Shown here piece after piece: positions 35,890 to 45,002 of a DNA stretch of 64,000 nt. Within the stretch, counting starts at the first letter, position 1. Each line of letters begins with the position of its first letter. This DNA comes from Glaciecola sp965660815 (GTDB lineage: Bacteria > Pseudomonadota > Gammaproteobacteria > Enterobacterales > Alteromonadaceae): positions 1 through 64,000 of the forward strand of contig CBFIBG010000004.1 in the NCBI GenBank assembly GCA_965660815.1, in the 5' to 3' direction. The notes below the pieces were generated by a model that saw nothing but the letters and a program-made list of their open reading frames with translations, was not told where the DNA came from and did no database searches. A program made the translations under genes and the position numbers.

Positions 35890-35931
35890 AATTATCTAGC
35901 CTAAACTTAAACTAATTAGGGTACAGCAGCC

Positions 35932-36804
35932 TTATTTGGCTGCTGTCATTTGAGAGGTGTTTGTGACAAAACGGATGTTTACTTTCCTAGCAAAAAAGAG
36001 GTCTTCTATGTTAGAAAGCTCAATCTTATTAGCATTGGTTGGGTTTTCGGGACTATCAGCATTCTGGTATGTATTGTCAGTGGTCAAATCAAGTTCAGAA
36101 CCATTAGGAATGTCACCTGTTTCATATGTTTTTGTAGTAGTTGCAAGCTCTCCTGCGCCCGCTACTTCAATTTGTCGAGTGTTAACCTGCCTGCTCACTA
36201 AATATTCTTTAACCGCATTTGCCCGTTTTTCAGAAAGAGACTGATTGTATTGCTTGTCTCCACGCTTATCTGCATAACCGGTTATATTAATTTTTAAATG
36301 AGGGAATTCGCGCAATACCGAGGCTAGACCGTCCAATTGCTCCATATAAATATCTTCGATGAAATAAGATGCTGTTTTAAACATCAGACGTGTCTCAAAG
36401 TTTTTCACTTGGTCTAAAAATGCTTGTTCTGAATGGTTATCAAGAGAAGCCAAGTGGGTCATCTTTTGTTTTTCCATTGCTAACAATTGGCCTTCAAGGC
36501 GTTTGTTCTCATATTTCTCAGCAGATAACTGGCCTTGAATATTCCGCAAGTCTCGTTTAGAAGCTTGAATAACTTTGTCATTATTAACGTCTTCGGCAAT
36601 CAATACCCCGAAAATGCCACCCACTATTGCCCCTACTGGTCCACCTACAAGCGCTCCAGATACCATTCCTGAGCCAAAGCCAATCATTTCAGTCTTTTTT
36701 TCCTCAGTGATCTTAGATTTTTCGGATACTGTTCCACTTTGAGCTAGTGCAACATTGGTTGAAAGACAAAATGCGATAGATGTAGCAATAAATAATTTTT
36801 TCAT
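35932..36804 (-). CDS. pdsO: OmpA-family protein of the sortase system (PdsO-like)
   Basis: The 290-residue protein has a signal peptide (1-21, ending ALA), a glycine-zipper-like stretch (about 46-72, GSGMVSGALVGGPVGAIVGG) and a coiled-coil linker. An OmpA-like peptidoglycan-binding domain (about 130-220) follows, with ITGYADKRGD and SLSEKRANAVKEYL. The tail (220-290) is acidic, with Asn and Thr. It is first in the minus-strand operon and probably links the sortase substrate to the cell wall or outer membrane, though this is inferred from the domain alone. Confidence 0.87.
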   Translation of the reverse strand: MKKLFIATSIAFCLSTNVALAQSGTVSEKSKITEEKKTEMIGFGSGMVSGALVGGPVGAIVGGIFGVLIAEDVNNDKVIQASKRDLRNIQGQLSAEKYENKRLEGQLLAMEKQKMTHLASLDNHSEQAFLDQVKNFETRLMFKTASYFIEDIYMEQLDGLASVLREFPHLKINITGYADKRGDKQYNQSLSEKRANAVKEYLVSRQVNTRQIEVAGAGELATTTKTYETGDIPNGSELDLTTDNTYQNADSPENPTNANKIELSNIEDLFFARKVNIRFVTNTSQMTAAK

Positions 36805-37076
36805 AATTTTCTCCAGAAAACGTGGTTGTTTTGATTTCGAGTATTATTAAAACAAGCTAATTTGGCTTTTTCGTGGAGCAAAAGTGGCAATGTGGAGGTA
36901 AATTGTGGCAGAAATATGGAAATGCGCGGAGAAGGTTGATTAAAGCTTTGTCTTCTTAATTATTTAATTAATAATTGTTGACTATCAAAAAGCTTGATGT
37001 GGTATCTGTGCATTATTCGCGCAACTATTTGAGTTTAGTCGGTCAAACAATATAGAGCAGAAGTAAAGGGTAAACG

Positions 37077-37772
37077 ATGCAAAAAACGATAGCATTGATA
37101 GAAGACGAGCCAGCATTGCGAAATAATTACGAAGCGGCATTGATTAGACAGGGATATAAGGTAATCTCATTAGCAGACAGACCTTCGGCTGAAGCATATT
37201 TTAATAAGTCTCAGCCTGATTTAGCCATAATTGACATTGGGTTAGGAGACGAAATTGACGGTGGATTCGCACTATGCCAACAACTTCGAGCTAAGTCCAT
37301 CACTTTGCCTATAGTGTTCTTAACCGCACGAGATAACGACTTGGATACTATAAGTGGTCTTCGAATGGGAGCCGATGATTATCTATCAAAAGATATTAGC
37401 TTGCCTCATCTATTGGCTAGGATTTCTGCATTGTTCAGGCGGACAGAAAGTATGAAAATTCCACAAGAGAGCAAAGACATAACAAAGCTTGGCTCACTGA
37501 GTATGGACACCAACCGTATGGTAAGCACTTGGAAATCAAAACCCATTGAGTTAACGGTGACAGAGTTTTGGATGCTATTTGCTATTATAAAGCATGAAGG
37601 GCATGTTAAAAGTCGGCAACAACTAATGGATGAATCCAAAATGGTGGTGGATGACACGACAATTACCTCTCATATTAAAAGAATACGAAAAAAATTCATC
37701 CAAATAGACAGCCGTTTCGACTGTATCGAAACCGTATATGGAATGGGATACAGATGGAAACATGAAGAGTAA
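37077..37772 (+). CDS. pdsR: Response regulator of the dedicated sortase system
   Basis: This 231-residue OmpR/PhoB-type regulator has a receiver domain (1-120) with acidic pocket ED (10-11), phospho-acceptor D53 in AIIDIGLGD and K105 in YLSKD. A winged-helix DNA-binding domain (about 133-230) follows, with TVTEFWMLFAI and VYGMGYRWK. It is divergent from pdsO across 272 bases and should control the sortase operon. Its last bases overlap the start of pdsS. Confidence 0.9.
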   Translation: MQKTIALIEDEPALRNNYEAALIRQGYKVISLADRPSAEAYFNKSQPDLAIIDIGLGDEIDGGFALCQQLRAKSITLPIVFLTARDNDLDTISGLRMGADDYLSKDISLPHLLARISALFRRTESMKIPQESKDITKLGSLSMDTNRMVSTWKSKPIELTVTEFWMLFAIIKHEGHVKSRQQLMDESKMVVDDTTITSHIKRIRKKFIQIDSRFDCIETVYGMGYRWKHEE

Positions 37773-40002
37773 TTACGGCATGCGAAAAGGTGCACTTCTG
37801 TCAACAATGAAATTTTCATTAGGTATAAGAACAAAAATTCTTATTTCAGCGTCTTTCCTACTGGCCATTCCTTTTATGAGCCATCAATATGTTTGGGAGC
37901 TAGAAAACTTTTTGCGAGAAGGGCAGGAGCAATCTTTGGTAGGAACCGCTAGGGTGGTCGCGACAGTCTTACACGAGAGGCCTTCTTTATTCGATAAACA
38001 TAGAGTATTTTTACCAGACATTACCCCAGGGACCGATTTGTACGCTCACCAAATTGATTTCCCTATCAAGTTAGATGGCATGCTTTCTGACTGGCAATCT
38101 TATCAAGATTATACGATCTCATATGACTCTGAAAATATAATAGAACAAAAAACTATTTATCAACCTTCTAGCATTAGCTTCGAACATATGGTGGGTAAAT
38201 ATGATGGGTATCTGTACGCAATGTTTAAAGTCATGGATGATAGCGTCGTGACTCGAGAAGACAACTCACTGAGAATCGACAGAAACGATTTTCTCCAAAT
38301 TTCTATTATTAATTCAATGGGACAATTTGAGCGCTATATCGTGGCTACTCGTGAATCTGGGTGGGTAAACGCTTACAAACTTGACGAAGATAAAAGCGTT
38401 CTGACTCCAATAAGTCTTGAAACAAGGATCCAAGGACATTGGGAAAATACTACCAATGGATATAATGTGGAACTTCGTCTTCCTTTATCTATGCTATCAA
38501 ACAAAATCGCTTTTGCAGTAATTGATGTAGATGATCCAGACTCTAGAGAAATAAAATATGTCCTAGGTACAGCCAATCCAAGCCGACCTGATGGCCTAGG
38601 AACCATCTTGGTCCCATCCCCAGAGATAGAGCGAATTATAAGAGGACTAGAATATTCACAGGCCCGAATTTGGGTGCTTGACAGGCATATGAGGGTTTTG
38701 GCCAAATCTGGCGATATATTCAATGCCGATTGGGTTCATCAGGGCATTAAACGTAATAAGCAAGATCATTCACATTATCCTAATGAGATAGTTGAAACAA
38801 GCTATGTATTGAGTATTTGGCGATGGGTCGAAAAAAAAGTACTGTTACCAATTTATTACCAATTATTGACTAAACCTCCAGAAGACTTTATTGATGACTT
38901 GTCCAATGCATATGCGTTAGAAGGCAGTGATATTGAGCAAGCCATGCAGGGAAAGCCGAGTACGCTGTGGAGGTTGAGTTCTGATAACAAGGCAGTCATA
39001 TTGTCTGCTGCTCATCCAATATATATGGATGACCAAGTCATGGGAGCCGTGGTGGTAGAGCAGACTACTCATGGTATTCGAACTTTGCGAAATCAAGCAT
39101 TGGAAAAGCAATTTCATTTGATACTTGCCATATTAGTAGTCGCTTGTATTTCAATATTTGCATTGTCTTCTAGTATTACTAGTAGGATAAGACGATTACG
39201 AGATGATACTGACAATGCTATCGATGCCAACGGAAAAATAGTGTCGGTTATTTCCCCTAGTAAAACAAATGACGAAATAGGAGATTTATCGCGTTCATTT
39301 CATCAGGTATTAACTAAATTATCTCAATATAATCATTATTTGGAAAATATGGCATCTAGATTATCCCATGAATTAAGAACCCCAGTAGCAGTCGTTAATT
39401 CTTCTTTAGATAACCTTTTAGAGAGTACGTCAGATGATGAGAAGCAACGGTATATCAGCAGAGCGAAAGACGGGATCAATCGACTGTCAAAAATTCTCAA
39501 TAGCATGAGTGAAGCGACTCGTTTGGAACAGGCAATTAATGATAACGAACCCGAGCAGTTTGATTTAACAAAATTGTTACCAGTTTGGATCGAAAGTTAC
39601 AATCACACTTTTAAAGATGCAAATTTGATAATGGATATTAAAATGAGGGAAGCTAGGTTAAGTGGCTCGCCTGAAATGCTGGCTCAAATGTTGGATAAAA
39701 TAGTCACTAATGCAAGAGAATTTAAAAATGAAGGTACCAATATCGGCATTAGATTATTTGAGAAAAACCAAAAAATCACTCTAACCATATCAAATCAGGG
39801 TCCATTGCTCCCTGAAAATGCCGAAGAAAGCTTATTAAACTCCATGATATCTGTACGCGCTTCTACGTCTTCTGAGCAGTCTCATTTAGGGCTTGGCCTA
39901 TTTGTTGCGAATATTATTGCTCGATATCATAAAGGACATTTGAGTATTCATAATCTTCCTGACCATACTGGAGTAATTGCGCTGGTAGAGTTTGACATTT
40001 AA
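37762..40002 (+). CDS. pdsS: Sensor histidine kinase of the dedicated sortase system
   Basis: A start at ATG 37762 (746 residues) overlaps the pdsR stop by 11 bases. TM1 lies near residues 20-38. The large extracytoplasmic part holds a stretch (about 80-265) with FPIKLDGMLSDWQ, DGYLYAMFKVMDDSV and NVELRLPLSML, which resembles a CBM9-like carbohydrate-binding domain. TM2 is near 450-470, followed by HAMP and the HisKA box with H536 in SRLSHELRTPVA. The ATPase domain has LGLGLFVANIIA but a weak G1 box (SNQGPLLP). It probably senses an envelope glycan and phosphorylates PdsR. Confidence 0.9.
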   Translation: MKSNYGMRKGALLSTMKFSLGIRTKILISASFLLAIPFMSHQYVWELENFLREGQEQSLVGTARVVATVLHERPSLFDKHRVFLPDITPGTDLYAHQIDFPIKLDGMLSDWQSYQDYTISYDSENIIEQKTIYQPSSISFEHMVGKYDGYLYAMFKVMDDSVVTREDNSLRIDRNDFLQISIINSMGQFERYIVATRESGWVNAYKLDEDKSVLTPISLETRIQGHWENTTNGYNVELRLPLSMLSNKIAFAVIDVDDPDSREIKYVLGTANPSRPDGLGTILVPSPEIERIIRGLEYSQARIWVLDRHMRVLAKSGDIFNADWVHQGIKRNKQDHSHYPNEIVETSYVLSIWRWVEKKVLLPIYYQLLTKPPEDFIDDLSNAYALEGSDIEQAMQGKPSTLWRLSSDNKAVILSAAHPIYMDDQVMGAVVVEQTTHGIRTLRNQALEKQFHLILAILVVACISIFALSSSITSRIRRLRDDTDNAIDANGKIVSVISPSKTNDEIGDLSRSFHQVLTKLSQYNHYLENMASRLSHELRTPVAVVNSSLDNLLESTSDDEKQRYISRAKDGINRLSKILNSMSEATRLEQAINDNEPEQFDLTKLLPVWIESYNHTFKDANLIMDIKMREARLSGSPEMLAQMLDKIVTNAREFKNEGTNIGIRLFEKNQKITLTISNQGPLLPENAEESLLNSMISVRASTSSEQSHLGLGLFVANIIARYHKGHLSIHNLPDHTGVIALVEFDI

Positions 40003-40331
40003 CCTTAACCGATGACGCTACTCACAATCCTTTTTGTGCCAAACGGCAGGCAGATTTTTAACCTACTTTAAAACCTAGATGTGCGTTGACATATAGGAGG
40101 CTGAGTTTATTGACTTAATCGAACACCAACCCGCTTGGATAATTCAGAGACTGTCTGCTATATTTTTATATAAGTCTATTATTTTATCCATTAGGTTCAA
40201 TTCTGATATTCACCGAAGTTAATGGTGTTTGAAGAGCGATAATTGGTATCAAGTGAAGTAGGCGGTATTAATTAATACAATACAGCAAGCTTCTAAAATT
40301 GATAATGACAACTCTCAGAGGAGTAACAAAG
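40003..40331. other. Intergenic region between pdsS and the YdcH-like gene
   Basis: These 329 bases contain no open frame with coding features and no clear terminator for pdsS. AAACGGCAGG and neighbouring sequence do not form a strong hairpin. The last 25 bases hold the AGAGGAG ribosome site of the next gene. Confidence 0.45.
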
Positions 40332-40583
40332 GTGTCACTTGAAAAACACAGTTTATTAAAAGAATTCCCAGACCATCACCACACCATTCGGCATTTAAAA
40401 ATGCACGATGCCCACTTTTCAAAATTATTTGATGAGTATCATGATTTAGACCATGAAATATACAGCTTAGAGTCTGGAAAGATAGTCTCTTCGGAAGACC
40501 ATTTAGAGGCTCAGAAGATGCGTCGAGTTGAGTTAAAAGATATCCTATATAAGATGGTTATTAAAGAAGAGCAGTCCCAATAA
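40332..40583 (+). CDS. YdcH-family (DUF465) small protein
   Basis: The GTG at 40332 lies eight bases after a strong AGAGGAG site and gives 83 residues beginning VSLEKHSLLKEFPDHH. An in-frame start at 40299 would place the ribosome site inside the gene. The sequence has the DUF465/YdcH pattern: LEKHSLLKEFPDHHHTIRHL, FSKLFDEYHDLDHEIYSLE, then LEAQKMRRVELKDILY. These are two long helices that form a short antiparallel coiled coil. The function is unknown. It lies downstream of pdsS and probably has its own promoter. Confidence 0.85.
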   Translation: MSLEKHSLLKEFPDHHHTIRHLKMHDAHFSKLFDEYHDLDHEIYSLESGKIVSSEDHLEAQKMRRVELKDILYKMVIKEEQSQ

Positions 40584-40818
40584 GCGTTTTTATAATGCTT
40601 TAATCTTCGGCGTTGTACGCCAACAAATAATCCGCACTAATATTGCTCAACAGTGCCATTGAACAACTTAATTCCCACCCAGCTCGATATGTCAACTATG
40701 TTTGCTAAGGCGTTATGGATTGATCTAAGACTAAGAGATACATAGACCGAGCAGTAAATTAAATGTTAATTTAGTGATAATTGTCGTTAACGTTGCAGAT
40801 ATTTAGTGGGGATGAGAA

Positions 40819-41067
40819 GTGGTAAATAATGAATATACCGAGTTAGATACAGAGCAGTTACTTGCAGAGAAAGCAAAAATGAAGCTTAAAAAGCTCGCCA
40901 TTGGCCTTGTTATTATCGGTGCTTTTATTTGCTTTGTAATTATGGCTGTCAAGAATGGAATGAGTTTTTTCACCTTCCTACCCCTTGCTGTTGCATTTTT
41001 AGCGATGAAATCTATTGAAAAAATGCATGCCTTAGAAGCAGTTCTTAATTCAAAAGGGTTAGAATAA
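40819..41067 (+). CDS. Small two-helix membrane protein, unrecognised
   Basis: The 82-residue protein starts at a GTG behind GGGGATGAGAA. It has a polar N-terminus (DTEQLLAEKAKMKLKK), two adjacent membrane segments (about 26-43 and 49-66) and a short helical tail. No motif was recognised. It is conserved enough in shape to be a real gene (good ribosome site, coding-like composition), but homologues would need to be found by a search. It sits 235 bases after the YdcH-like gene, before recJ. Confidence 0.6.
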   Translation: MVNNEYTELDTEQLLAEKAKMKLKKLAIGLVIIGAFICFVIMAVKNGMSFFTFLPLAVAFLAMKSIEKMHALEAVLNSKGLE

Positions 41068-41258
41068 CTGTTAGCCTTCTATTAATTTGCCATCTTTTGG
41101 TCTTCTATTGCTCAATTCTAAGTTGCCAATACTGATTAATTGCTTCACATCGCAATCACTCCCTTCAAGAATGCAGTAAACAAGTTAATTAACTTCTAAA
41201 AAATATGATAAATTTAAGTGGATTGAATCCATTCATAGAAAATAATAAGAGCTAAACA

Positions 41259-42992
41259 TTGCGAATTAACAGACGAGAATTAACTTCCAATGATAATCTA
41301 TCTTCAGATTATCACCCGATCTTAAAAAAAATCTTATCTAACAGAAAGATTAAGTCCGAAGACGACTTAGTATTAAAAACGAAGGATCTTTTACACTTTA
41401 AATCATTAAAAGATATCGACTTAGCAGCCGCAATTATTGCTGACGCCATTCAGTTAAATCAAAAAATCATCATTGTCGGAGATTTCGATGCCGATGGTGC
41501 TACTAGCACGGCGTTATGTATACTTTCTTTAAAGGCGATGGGGCATAGCAATGTGGACTATATTGTTCCGAATCGCTTTGATTATGGTTATGGATTGACC
41601 TCCCCTGTGGTGGATATGGCCATTGAAAACGCAGCGGATCTATTAATTACCGTAGACAATGGGATCTCAAGTATAGAGGGAGTGGCTTACGCTAAAACTC
41701 GAGGGTTAAAAGTAGTGGTAACCGATCATCATCTACAGGGTGATACGCTTCCCAATGCTGACGCCATTGTAAACCCTAATCAAAAGTCTTGTGTCTTCGA
41801 GTCAAAGCATATCGCCGGCGTTGGAGTTGCTTTTTACACTATGCTTGCGGCGAAAAGTTGTTTAACGGATCGGAAATATTTTGATCAGAATAATTTGCCA
41901 TCGCCAAACTTGGCCGAATATCTTGATATTGTAGCGGTTGGAACCGTGGCAGATGTGGTTTCGCTTGATAAAAACAATCGTATTTTAGTTCATCAAGGTA
42001 TTTTACGGATTCGAGCCGGTAGGGCGCGGCCTGGAATTTTAGCCCTCTTACATCAAGCAAATAAGAATTACCAAACTTGTTGCAGTGCCGATATAGGTTT
42101 TGCCATTGGTCCTAGACTTAACGCAGCCGGCCGCTTGCAAGATATGTCATGTGGAATTGAATGCCTGCTCACTGAAGACACTGGCCAAGCGAGACATTTA
42201 TCTGCTCAATTAGATGGGCTTAATCAGTCCAGAAAAGAAATTGAATCTCAGATGAAAGAGCTCGCTGAAAAAGCGATGGACAAAAGTTCAATGGCGTTAG
42301 AGGAACTTCCACACAGTATTGTGATGTATGATCCTGACTTCCATCAAGGCGTGATTGGTATTTTAGCAGGGCGACTCAAAGAAAAGTACTATCGACCAAC
42401 CGTCGTATTTGCAAATGATAACGCCGAAATAGTAAAAGGTTCAGCCCGCTCTATTCCTGGGGTCCACATTAGAGATATGTTAGCCGCGGTTGACTCTGTA
42501 TCACCAGGATTGATCATAAAGTTTGGAGGTCACGCTATGGCCGCTGGACTCTCAATCCACCGAAAAGACTTATCGTCTTTTGAAAAGGTTCTGAATGAGC
42601 AAATTAGCAGAGCGAGTGGAGAATTACCTAAAGAAGCCATTTTATTATCTGATGGGGAGCTTACAGAGACAGATCTAAATCTTGATGTTGCATCAACCAT
42701 TAAATATTCATTTCCTTGGGGGCAAGGTTTCGAGGAGCCTATTTTTGACGGGAAGTTTGATCTGGTGAATCAACGAATTGTCGGGCAAAAACACTTAAAA
42801 ATGGTACTTAAAAAAGGACACCAAGTTATCGATGCTATTGCATTTAACGTTGACACCGACGTTTGGCCAAATGACGCCATCACAAAAGTAAATATTGCTT
42901 ACAAGCTAGATATTAATGAATACAGGGGGCAAATAAACGCACAGCTGATCGTGTCGCTGATTGAGCCTGTAGGAATATTCACTGAACAGTAA
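41259..42992 (+). CDS. recJ: Single-stranded-DNA-specific exonuclease RecJ
   Basis: The 577-residue protein starts at a TTG, with AAGAG upstream. The DHH/DHHA1 phosphoesterase motifs are visible: GDFDADGATSTA near 75-86 and VTDHHLQGD, followed by GPRLNAAGRLQD and the DHHA1 block GGHAMAAG. RecJ degrades 5' ends of single strands in RecF-pathway recombination and mismatch and base-excision repair. In E. coli it follows xerD-dsbC; here about 8 kb of sortase genes separate it from dsbC, and recO follows directly at ten bases. Confidence 0.95.
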   Translation: MRINRRELTSNDNLSSDYHPILKKILSNRKIKSEDDLVLKTKDLLHFKSLKDIDLAAAIIADAIQLNQKIIIVGDFDADGATSTALCILSLKAMGHSNVDYIVPNRFDYGYGLTSPVVDMAIENAADLLITVDNGISSIEGVAYAKTRGLKVVVTDHHLQGDTLPNADAIVNPNQKSCVFESKHIAGVGVAFYTMLAAKSCLTDRKYFDQNNLPSPNLAEYLDIVAVGTVADVVSLDKNNRILVHQGILRIRAGRARPGILALLHQANKNYQTCCSADIGFAIGPRLNAAGRLQDMSCGIECLLTEDTGQARHLSAQLDGLNQSRKEIESQMKELAEKAMDKSSMALEELPHSIVMYDPDFHQGVIGILAGRLKEKYYRPTVVFANDNAEIVKGSARSIPGVHIRDMLAAVDSVSPGLIIKFGGHAMAAGLSIHRKDLSSFEKVLNEQISRASGELPKEAILLSDGELTETDLNLDVASTIKYSFPWGQGFEEPIFDGKFDLVNQRIVGQKHLKMVLKKGHQVIDAIAFNVDTDVWPNDAITKVNIAYKLDINEYRGQINAQLIVSLIEPVGIFTEQ

Positions 42993-43001
42993 ACGCATAA
43001 T

Positions 43002-43727
43002 ATGCAAAATAAAATTACATTTTCAGGCTTTGTGTTACATCGACGCCCGTATCGCGAAACGAGTTTGCTGATTGATTTTTTTACGTTGGAATATGGACGT
43101 CTTTCGGCCGTCGCTAAGGGAGTTAGAGGAAATTCAAAATCGAACAAGAAGAGTCTACTGCAGCCTTTCCAACGTCTCGAAATAGAGTTGTTTGGGCGCT
43201 CAAAATTAAAGAATCTAGGTCGCGTTGATTCGCTTGAGTCGGCATACTCACTGAAAGGTAATGCACTGTACTGCGCATTTTACTTAAATGAAGTGTTGGT
43301 TCGGTCGCTTGCTGAAAGTGAAGCGACCGAACTTCTTTATCACCAATACGAATTTTCTCTAGTGCAATTATCTTCGCTTAATGACATCTCATTGGCCAAA
43401 TGCGAACCAATTCTTCGCAACTTCGAATTTGTGTTGCTTCAAGAGATGGGTTATCTGCCAGACTTCAGCTGTGATGCTGAGTTAAATGAGTCTATAAAGC
43501 CAGACTGTTTTTATACCTTTGATCCAAATTCTGGTTTTACGCAAACCCATCCAGATATGCGTGGAAACATAAAAGGCCAGCATCTTATCGACCTTTATAC
43601 CGTCGACCTGACGCTTCAAGACACAACGACAGCTGACGTAATGAAGGTGGCAAAAAAAATCTGCCGAATGGCGATGGTGCAGATTATCGGTGATAAACCT
43701 ATCAAAGCAAGAGAATTTTTTCTGTAA
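43002..43727 (+). CDS. recO: DNA repair protein RecO
   Basis: At 241 residues it matches RecO (E. coli 242). The N-terminal OB fold has FVLHRRPYRETSLLIDFFT and GRLSAVAKGVRG. The helical C-terminal part, including NFEFVLLQEMGYLPDF, follows. RecO with RecR loads RecA on SSB-coated single strands and anneals strands. It is part of a recJ-recO-pdxJ-acpS run; in E. coli era precedes recO, so the junction here differs. Confidence 0.94.
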   Translation: MQNKITFSGFVLHRRPYRETSLLIDFFTLEYGRLSAVAKGVRGNSKSNKKSLLQPFQRLEIELFGRSKLKNLGRVDSLESAYSLKGNALYCAFYLNEVLVRSLAESEATELLYHQYEFSLVQLSSLNDISLAKCEPILRNFEFVLLQEMGYLPDFSCDAELNESIKPDCFYTFDPNSGFTQTHPDMRGNIKGQHLIDLYTVDLTLQDTTTADVMKVAKKICRMAMVQIIGDKPIKAREFFL

Positions 43728-43796
43728 CATAAGCCTTTTTAGCCACTATTCGTATCTGTTAAACTATTTTGAGTAAAACATTGAGGAATTACTTCT

Positions 43797-44555
43797 ATGC
43801 AACCTATTTTGTTAGGTGTCAACATCGATCATATTGCTACATTGAGAAATGCTAGAGGGACAAATTACCCAAATCCCGTTCACGCTGCCGACATTGCTGA
43901 GCGTGCTGGCGCCGATGGAATAACCATACATTTGAGGGAAGACCGCAGGCACATCAAAGACCAAGACGTTATAACACTGAAAAATACAATCAATACGCGC
44001 ATGAACCTTGAAATGGCTGTCACAGAAGAAATGCTAAAAATCGCATTGGATGTTCAGCCGGAATTTTGTTGCTTGGTGCCTGAGAAGCGCGAAGAGTTGA
44101 CAACTGAAGGTGGGCTCGATGTTGTTGGCAATTTAGATAAAATCAAAGATGCATGCTCTCGATTAGCTGAAAAAGGAACATTAGTGTCTTTATTTATAGA
44201 CTCAGACCAACAACAAATCGAAGCGGCATTGGAAGCGGGCGCTCCTTACATTGAAATTCATACCGGCCAATATGCTGAAGCTCATAGTGAACAAGAACAG
44301 AATGTAGAACTCGAAAAACTTATTTCCGGTATTCAATATGCTGACCGTTTAGGCCTAAAAGTCAACGCCGGTCACGGTTTGCACTACCACAACGTGCAGG
44401 CCATTGCGGCAATTCCAGAATTAATAGAGCTAAACATTGGTCATGCCATTATTGCACGGGCCGCGTTTGATGGGTTGGCTAAAGCGGTAACTGATATGCG
44501 TCTAATAATGCAACAAGCCAGATTTCAATCAAACGTTCACGAAATAAATAAATAG
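43797..44555 (+). CDS. pdxJ: Pyridoxine 5'-phosphate synthase
   Basis: The 252-residue TIM barrel has LGVNIDHIATLRNARGT at the N-terminus, HLREDRRHI, MNLEMAVTEEM and VNAGHGLHYHNV, all hallmarks of PdxJ. It condenses 1-deoxyxylulose-5-phosphate with 3-amino-1-hydroxyacetone phosphate in the last ring-closing step of vitamin B6 synthesis. PdxA, encoded at 25 kb, makes the partner substrate. The order recO-pdxJ-acpS is conserved in gammaproteobacteria. Confidence 0.96.
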   Translation: MQPILLGVNIDHIATLRNARGTNYPNPVHAADIAERAGADGITIHLREDRRHIKDQDVITLKNTINTRMNLEMAVTEEMLKIALDVQPEFCCLVPEKREELTTEGGLDVVGNLDKIKDACSRLAEKGTLVSLFIDSDQQQIEAALEAGAPYIEIHTGQYAEAHSEQEQNVELEKLISGIQYADRLGLKVNAGHGLHYHNVQAIAAIPELIELNIGHAIIARAAFDGLAKAVTDMRLIMQQARFQSNVHEINK

Positions 44556-44564
44556 AGTGTTGTC

Positions 44565-44942
44565 GTGATATTTGGAATAGGGATGGACATAGTTGAAATA
44601 CAACGAATAGAACGTTCTATTGAAAAAAATGATAGATTTGCGGATCGCATACTTACCCAAAATGAACTCAACGATTTCAAATGTTCTAGGTCGCCTAGTG
44701 CTTTTCTAGCGAAGCGTTTTGCTGCTAAAGAGGCATTGGTAAAAGCAATGGGAACAGGCATTGGAAATGGGTACAGTTGGCACATGTGCGAAGTTGTGCA
44801 CGAGCCGTCTGGTCGCCCGTTTTTTGAAATAAACGGAAGTATTCAAGCGTTTCTAAGCGAACGCAATTTAGTAAGTTTTTTAACCATTTCTGATGAAAGG
44901 CACTATGCAACTGCAACTGTCATTTTAGAAAAATGCAATTAA
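44565..44942 (+). CDS. acpS: Holo-[acyl-carrier-protein] synthase
   Basis: The 125-residue protein starts at a GTG, nine bases after pdxJ. FGIGMDIVEIQRIE (metal-binding Asp) and FLAKRFAAKEALVKAMGTG are the two diagnostic phosphopantetheinyl transferase blocks. It transfers 4'-phosphopantetheine from CoA to acyl carrier protein for fatty acid synthesis. The pdxJ-acpS pair is the standard gammaproteobacterial arrangement. Confidence 0.95.
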   Translation: MIFGIGMDIVEIQRIERSIEKNDRFADRILTQNELNDFKCSRSPSAFLAKRFAAKEALVKAMGTGIGNGYSWHMCEVVHEPSGRPFFEINGSIQAFLSERNLVSFLTISDERHYATATVILEKCN

Positions 44943-45002
44943 GGCTGATTTAAAATAATGCATATGGTCTGTTCGCCATGCATACCTAATAGGGTGTAAT
45001 CC

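Noticed and set aside
34349..36244. Plus-strand open frames across the sortase substrate and OmpA-like genes
   Set aside because: They are antisense shadows of strongly supported minus-strand genes and have no family features.
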